Assembly: GCA_035999765.1 (NCBI GenBank)
Contig: CP108521.1
Coordinates: forward strand, 5,518,001 to 5,582,000
Direction of reading: 5' to 3'
DNA from: Streptomyces sp. NBC_01231
GTDB taxonomy: Bacteria; Actinomycetota; Actinomycetes; Streptomycetales; Streptomycetaceae
Length of the DNA: 64,000 nucleotides
In this document: piece by piece, positions 61,912 through 64,000 of the stretch
How positions within the stretch are numbered: position 1 is the stretch's first letter
Layout: the number at the start of each line of letters is the position of its first letter
The notes under the pieces: generated by a model
Databases searched by the model: none
Told to the model about the DNA's origin: nothing
Seen by the model: only the letters and a program-made list of their open reading frames with translations
Program-made: the position numbers and the translations under genes

Positions 61912-62514
61912 TCAGTCGTCGGTCGGTGCCTTGAATCCCGTGGTGTCGAGAGTGCAGTTGAAGGGGGCCGGGATGTCGAGCTTTTCGCCGAACGGTTTCG
62001 TGAGGCGGACTTCGTATCCCTGCGCCGACGGAGAGCCGAAGACGATGGCTTGCTCCTCCTGCATGTCGAGGACCAGATAGACGGGGACCCCCGCCTTCCC
62101 GTAGGTCTCCACCTTGTCGGTCAGGTCGTCCACTCGGGTAGAGGGGGAGGTGAGCTCGGCAACGAAGGAGAGAGCTTCTCCCTCCAGGCGGTTGGAGTCT
62201 GTCTCGTACACCCGCTCGTGTGCGGCGTGGATGTCGGGACCGTAGGCCCGCTCCTGCCCTGGGAAGACGAACAGCTGAGGAGCTCGCTCGATGCCATGGC
62301 CCTTGGGGAGATGCGGCTCGAGCTGAGAGCACACCAGCTTCATGACGCGGGTGTAGTACCCCTTCGACCACGGCGACACGACGATGTTCCCTCTGATGAT
62401 CTCGGCCTTGAAGCCGGCGGGCACGTACAGCTCGTCGAGGGCGTCCAGCATGTCCTCGAAGCTCGGGGTTCCCGTGCCGCTTATGGTGATCGGTCGCTCA
62501 GCCATCAAGGTCAT
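61912..62514 (-). CDS. Uma2-family (DUF820) endonuclease-fold protein
   Basis: A 200-residue protein with a ggaggga box before ATG 62514. The Uma2/restriction-endonuclease-like fold is indicated by EIIRGNIVVSPWSKGYYTRVM, YGPDIHAAHERV (the P-D of the metal site), SFVAELTSPSTRVDDLTDKVETYGKAGVPVYLVLDM, which carries the E-L-x-S-P-S and Y-x-x-x-G-V-x-x-Y-W-like motif, here YLV. Streptomyces genomes carry many of these; nuclease activity and target are generally unproven. It is a standalone gene convergent with purA. Confidence 0.88.
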   Translation of the reverse strand: MTLMAERPITISGTGTPSFEDMLDALDELYVPAGFKAEIIRGNIVVSPWSKGYYTRVMKLVCSQLEPHLPKGHGIERAPQLFVFPGQERAYGPDIHAAHERVYETDSNRLEGEALSFVAELTSPSTRVDDLTDKVETYGKAGVPVYLVLDMQEEQAIVFGSPSAQGYEVRLTKPFGEKLDIPAPFNCTLDTTGFKAPTDD

Positions 62515-62776
62515 GATGCGCTCTTCCCTCCGGACTGACCAGCTGCCACTCAGCGTAGCCGGGCACATACTTTCCGATGGGCGATCCGTCCAGTTCCGTT
62601 CGATGACGCCGACAGGGCCTGCGCCTGGTTTCGGGAATGCCGGTGTTCTGGCGGCCTCTCACCACAGGTAACTCGGGCCAAACTCGGGCCACCCTGACAA
62701 GTCTCAGGTTCACGCGCCGGTCCCCGTGCCCTTCACTGAGGTCAGCAACGCACACCGCAACCTCACGGGGGCACCA

Positions 62777-63124
62777 GTGAACCGCAGGAAGAGCATCCTC
62801 ACCGCCGGCCTGGCCACCACGGTCTCGGCGCTGGCCCTGACCGTCGGCGCCGTGGCCGTCCCGGCCCAGGCCGCGTCGGCCGGCGCCCAGGGAACCGTCG
62901 ACTGTGACGGCTGGGTGCACAACAACAACCCGGACCACGGCATCGCCGGCTGCCAGAACAACACCGACCACAACGTCACCTTCCGTGCCGAGATCGTCTG
63001 CGGCTGGGCGCCCGACGTCTCCGGCCAGTGGGTGACGCTGTCCCCGGGCCAGTACAGCGAGTCCTCCGGCGTCTGCGCGATCTACAGCACGGGCGTCGGC
63101 AGCGTGGGCTGGACCATCCAGTAA
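62777..63124 (+). CDS. Small secreted four-cysteine protein
   Basis: A 115-residue precursor, GTG start at 62777. The N-terminal signal peptide (NRRKSILTAGLATTVSALAL through AQAASA) should be cleaved near residue 34, leaving a mature chain of about 80 residues with four cysteines (VDCDGW, AGCQNN, IVCGWA, SGVCAI), likely two disulfides. Asn- and Gly-rich loops and beta-strand character suggest a compact extracellular fold. No known family is recognised. It has its own strong terminator. Function unknown. Confidence 0.75.
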   Translation: MNRRKSILTAGLATTVSALALTVGAVAVPAQAASAGAQGTVDCDGWVHNNNPDHGIAGCQNNTDHNVTFRAEIVCGWAPDVSGQWVTLSPGQYSESSGVCAIYSTGVGSVGWTIQ

Positions 63125-63141
63125 CGGCGGATCATCCCGCG

Positions 63142-63179
63142 CACTCCGCCCGGTGGGCCTCGGTCCACCGGGCGGAGTG
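63142..63179. terminator. Strong hairpin terminator
   Basis: A perfect 15-bp stem (63142-63156 and 63165-63179) with an 8-nt loop, 17 nt after the secreted-protein gene. Confidence 0.8.
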
Positions 63180-63300
63180 GCGTCGCCGCGAGGGGCGCCG
63201 ACCCGGCCCGATTCGCTGTAACCGCCAAGGAGAAAAGCCGCATACGGGCATATCCTTGGACCGTGCATCAATGTGTGCCGACCAGAAGAAGGTGAGTGTG

Positions 63301-63594
63301 ATGCGCGTACTGCTCAAGGCGCAGATGGATACGGAGAAGGCGAACGAGGCCATCCGCAACGGCACCCTGGGGAAACTGATCCAGGAGTCGGTGGAACAGA
63401 TCAAGCCCGAGTCGGCCTACTTCACCACCGACAACGGCGAACGCACCGCGTACTTCGTCTTCGACATGCAGGACAGCTTCCAGATGCCGGTGCTCAGCGA
63501 ACCGTTCTTCCTCAACCTGGGTGCCAAGATCACCTACACCCCGGTGATGAACCTCGAGGACGTGCAGAAGGGCCTCTCCCGGCTGGGGCGCTGA
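63301..63594 (+). CDS. Small hypothetical cytoplasmic protein (97 aa)
   Basis: A 97-residue protein begun at ATG 63301 behind an aaggtgag box; the longer in-frame starts lie in the leader. The sequence MRVLLKAQMDTEKANEAIRN through SAYFTTDNGERTAYFVFDMQ and FLNLGAKITYTPVMNLEDVQ has an alternating beta-alpha pattern resembling a small ferredoxin-like (dimeric alpha-beta barrel) fold. It is conserved-looking but I do not recognise a named family with certainty. No neighbour suggests a role. Confidence 0.7.
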   Translation: MRVLLKAQMDTEKANEAIRNGTLGKLIQESVEQIKPESAYFTTDNGERTAYFVFDMQDSFQMPVLSEPFFLNLGAKITYTPVMNLEDVQKGLSRLGR

Positions 63595-63600
63595 TCCTCG

Positions 63601-63690
63601 GCTGAAGTCTCACCTGAAGTCCTCACCTGAAGTCCTCGGCTGAGGGCCTCACCTGAAAGTCCTCGGCTGAACTCTCCTGAAGTCCTCAGC
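63601..63690. repeat. Degenerate tandem repeat, ctgaagtcctc-like units
   Basis: About 90 bp made of repeated and slightly varied units (ctgaagtcctcacc, ctgaagtcctcggc and variants, period 12-14). It lies between two convergent genes and its right end contains the stop codon of the gene at 63686. Confidence 0.8.
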
Positions 63691-64000
63691 TGAAGATGAT
63701 CATCGACCCCTGTGCCAGGCTCCGCGTCGCCGCCGCGTGCAGTCCGAGCCAGACGTGGCGCTCCCGGGCGAAGGGGCTGGGGTCGTAGGGAGCCGGTACC
63801 GCGGGCTCCTCCAACTCCGTGGGGGCGGCGGGCGGTTCGGGCGCCGCCGGGGGGTTGGCGGGGTCGATGCCGATGCTCTGGGCCACCAGCTCCAGCTCCC
63901 GCAACAGGGTCTGAGCGGAGCCCAACGGGCCACCGGCCGCGAGGAGTTCGTCGTTGGCGAGGGGGTGCGGGAAGTCGACGGGGACGTACGCGCCCGCGTG
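63686..64000 (-). CDS. Hypothetical protein, 5' end beyond right edge
   Basis: The minus-strand frame is open to the window edge and reads YVPVDFPHPLANDELLAAGG then PLGSAQTLLRELELVAQSIG, a proline-rich stretch (PPAAPEPPAAPTELEEPAVP) and a C-terminal part HVWLGLHAAATRSLAQGSMIIFS. At least 104 residues are present. A TTG at 63925 is a possible but unlikely start because the coding pattern continues upstream. No family recognised. Confidence 0.6.
   Translation of the reverse strand, partial: HAGAYVPVDFPHPLANDELLAAGGPLGSAQTLLRELELVAQSIGIDPANPPAAPEPPAAPTELEEPAVPAPYDPSPFARERHVWLGLHAAATRSLAQGSMIIFS

Noticed and set aside
59468..62371. Minus-strand frame of 967 codons
   Set aside because: Only its last 292 codons form the diacylglycerol-kinase-like protein; the rest runs antisense through purA.

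Overview
This window is chromosomal DNA from a high-GC actinomycete, almost certainly a Streptomyces. The support is extreme third-position GC, many GTG starts, GTGA/ATGA start-stop overlaps, TTA codons confined to specialised-metabolism genes, and a recognisable gene order. That order runs clpB 3' end, a YbjN-like gene, aminotransferase, DUF2617, membrane spermidine-synthase-like protein, aldose epimerase, pyrE, fba, kynurenine genes, two two-component systems, P450, ABC exporter, eutBC and purA. From memory it matches the SCO3661 to SCO3629 stretch of S. coelicolor. No rRNA, tRNA or CRISPR array was seen.

Region 1 (about 1.1-27.9 kb) is an insertion into that backbone: a hybrid NRPS-PKS cluster placed between the YbjN-like gene and the aminotransferase. 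Thirteen minus-strand genes (18780 to 1193) form one tight operon. It encodes an A-T protein, a C-T-C protein, a free PCP, a KS-ACP-thioester-reductase PKS with no AT, and a cassette that resembles hydroxy/methoxymalonyl-ACP synthesis (FkbH-, FkbI-, FkbJ- and FkbK-like). It also encodes two KASIII-like proteins with rearranged catalytic residues, a free A enzyme, an MFS exporter and a luciferase-like monooxygenase of the MupA type. Around it lie a type II thioesterase, a methyltransferase with an FMN-reductase-like flavoprotein, a LysR regulator divergent from an unusual dehydrogenase-NTF2 fusion, two transposase remnants, a TTA-containing LuxR-type regulator and an Sfp-type PPTase. The inferred logic is: two A domains charge carriers, C domains join the units, the AT-less KS adds a glycerate-derived extender delivered on a discrete ACP, and the reductase domain releases an aldehyde or alcohol. 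The final product is not identifiable from sequence.

Region 2 (27.9-37.4 kb) is core metabolism: aminotransferase, a glycine-rich membrane peptide, DUF2617, spermidine-synthase-like membrane protein, CoxG/SRPBCC protein, aldose epimerase, pyrE, fba and a DHA2-type MFS pump. Two near-perfect DnaA boxes sit between pyrE and fba.

Region 3 (37.5-40.4 kb) is a small mobile-element scar. A large serine recombinase and an intact diverged DUF3151 gene lie beside the 3' remnant of the native DUF3151 gene, whose terminator survives.

Region 4 (40.4-64 kb) holds tryptophan-to-anthranilate catabolism (kynA, kynU, probable kynB), a hydrolase and acyltransferase pair, two paralogous histidine kinase/response regulator pairs, a P450, an ABC exporter with a divergent MarR/GbsR-like regulator, an ethanolamine permease divergent from eutBC, a diacylglycerol-kinase-like gene divergent from purA, a Uma2 nuclease-fold protein and small proteins. 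One hypothetical gene runs off the right edge.
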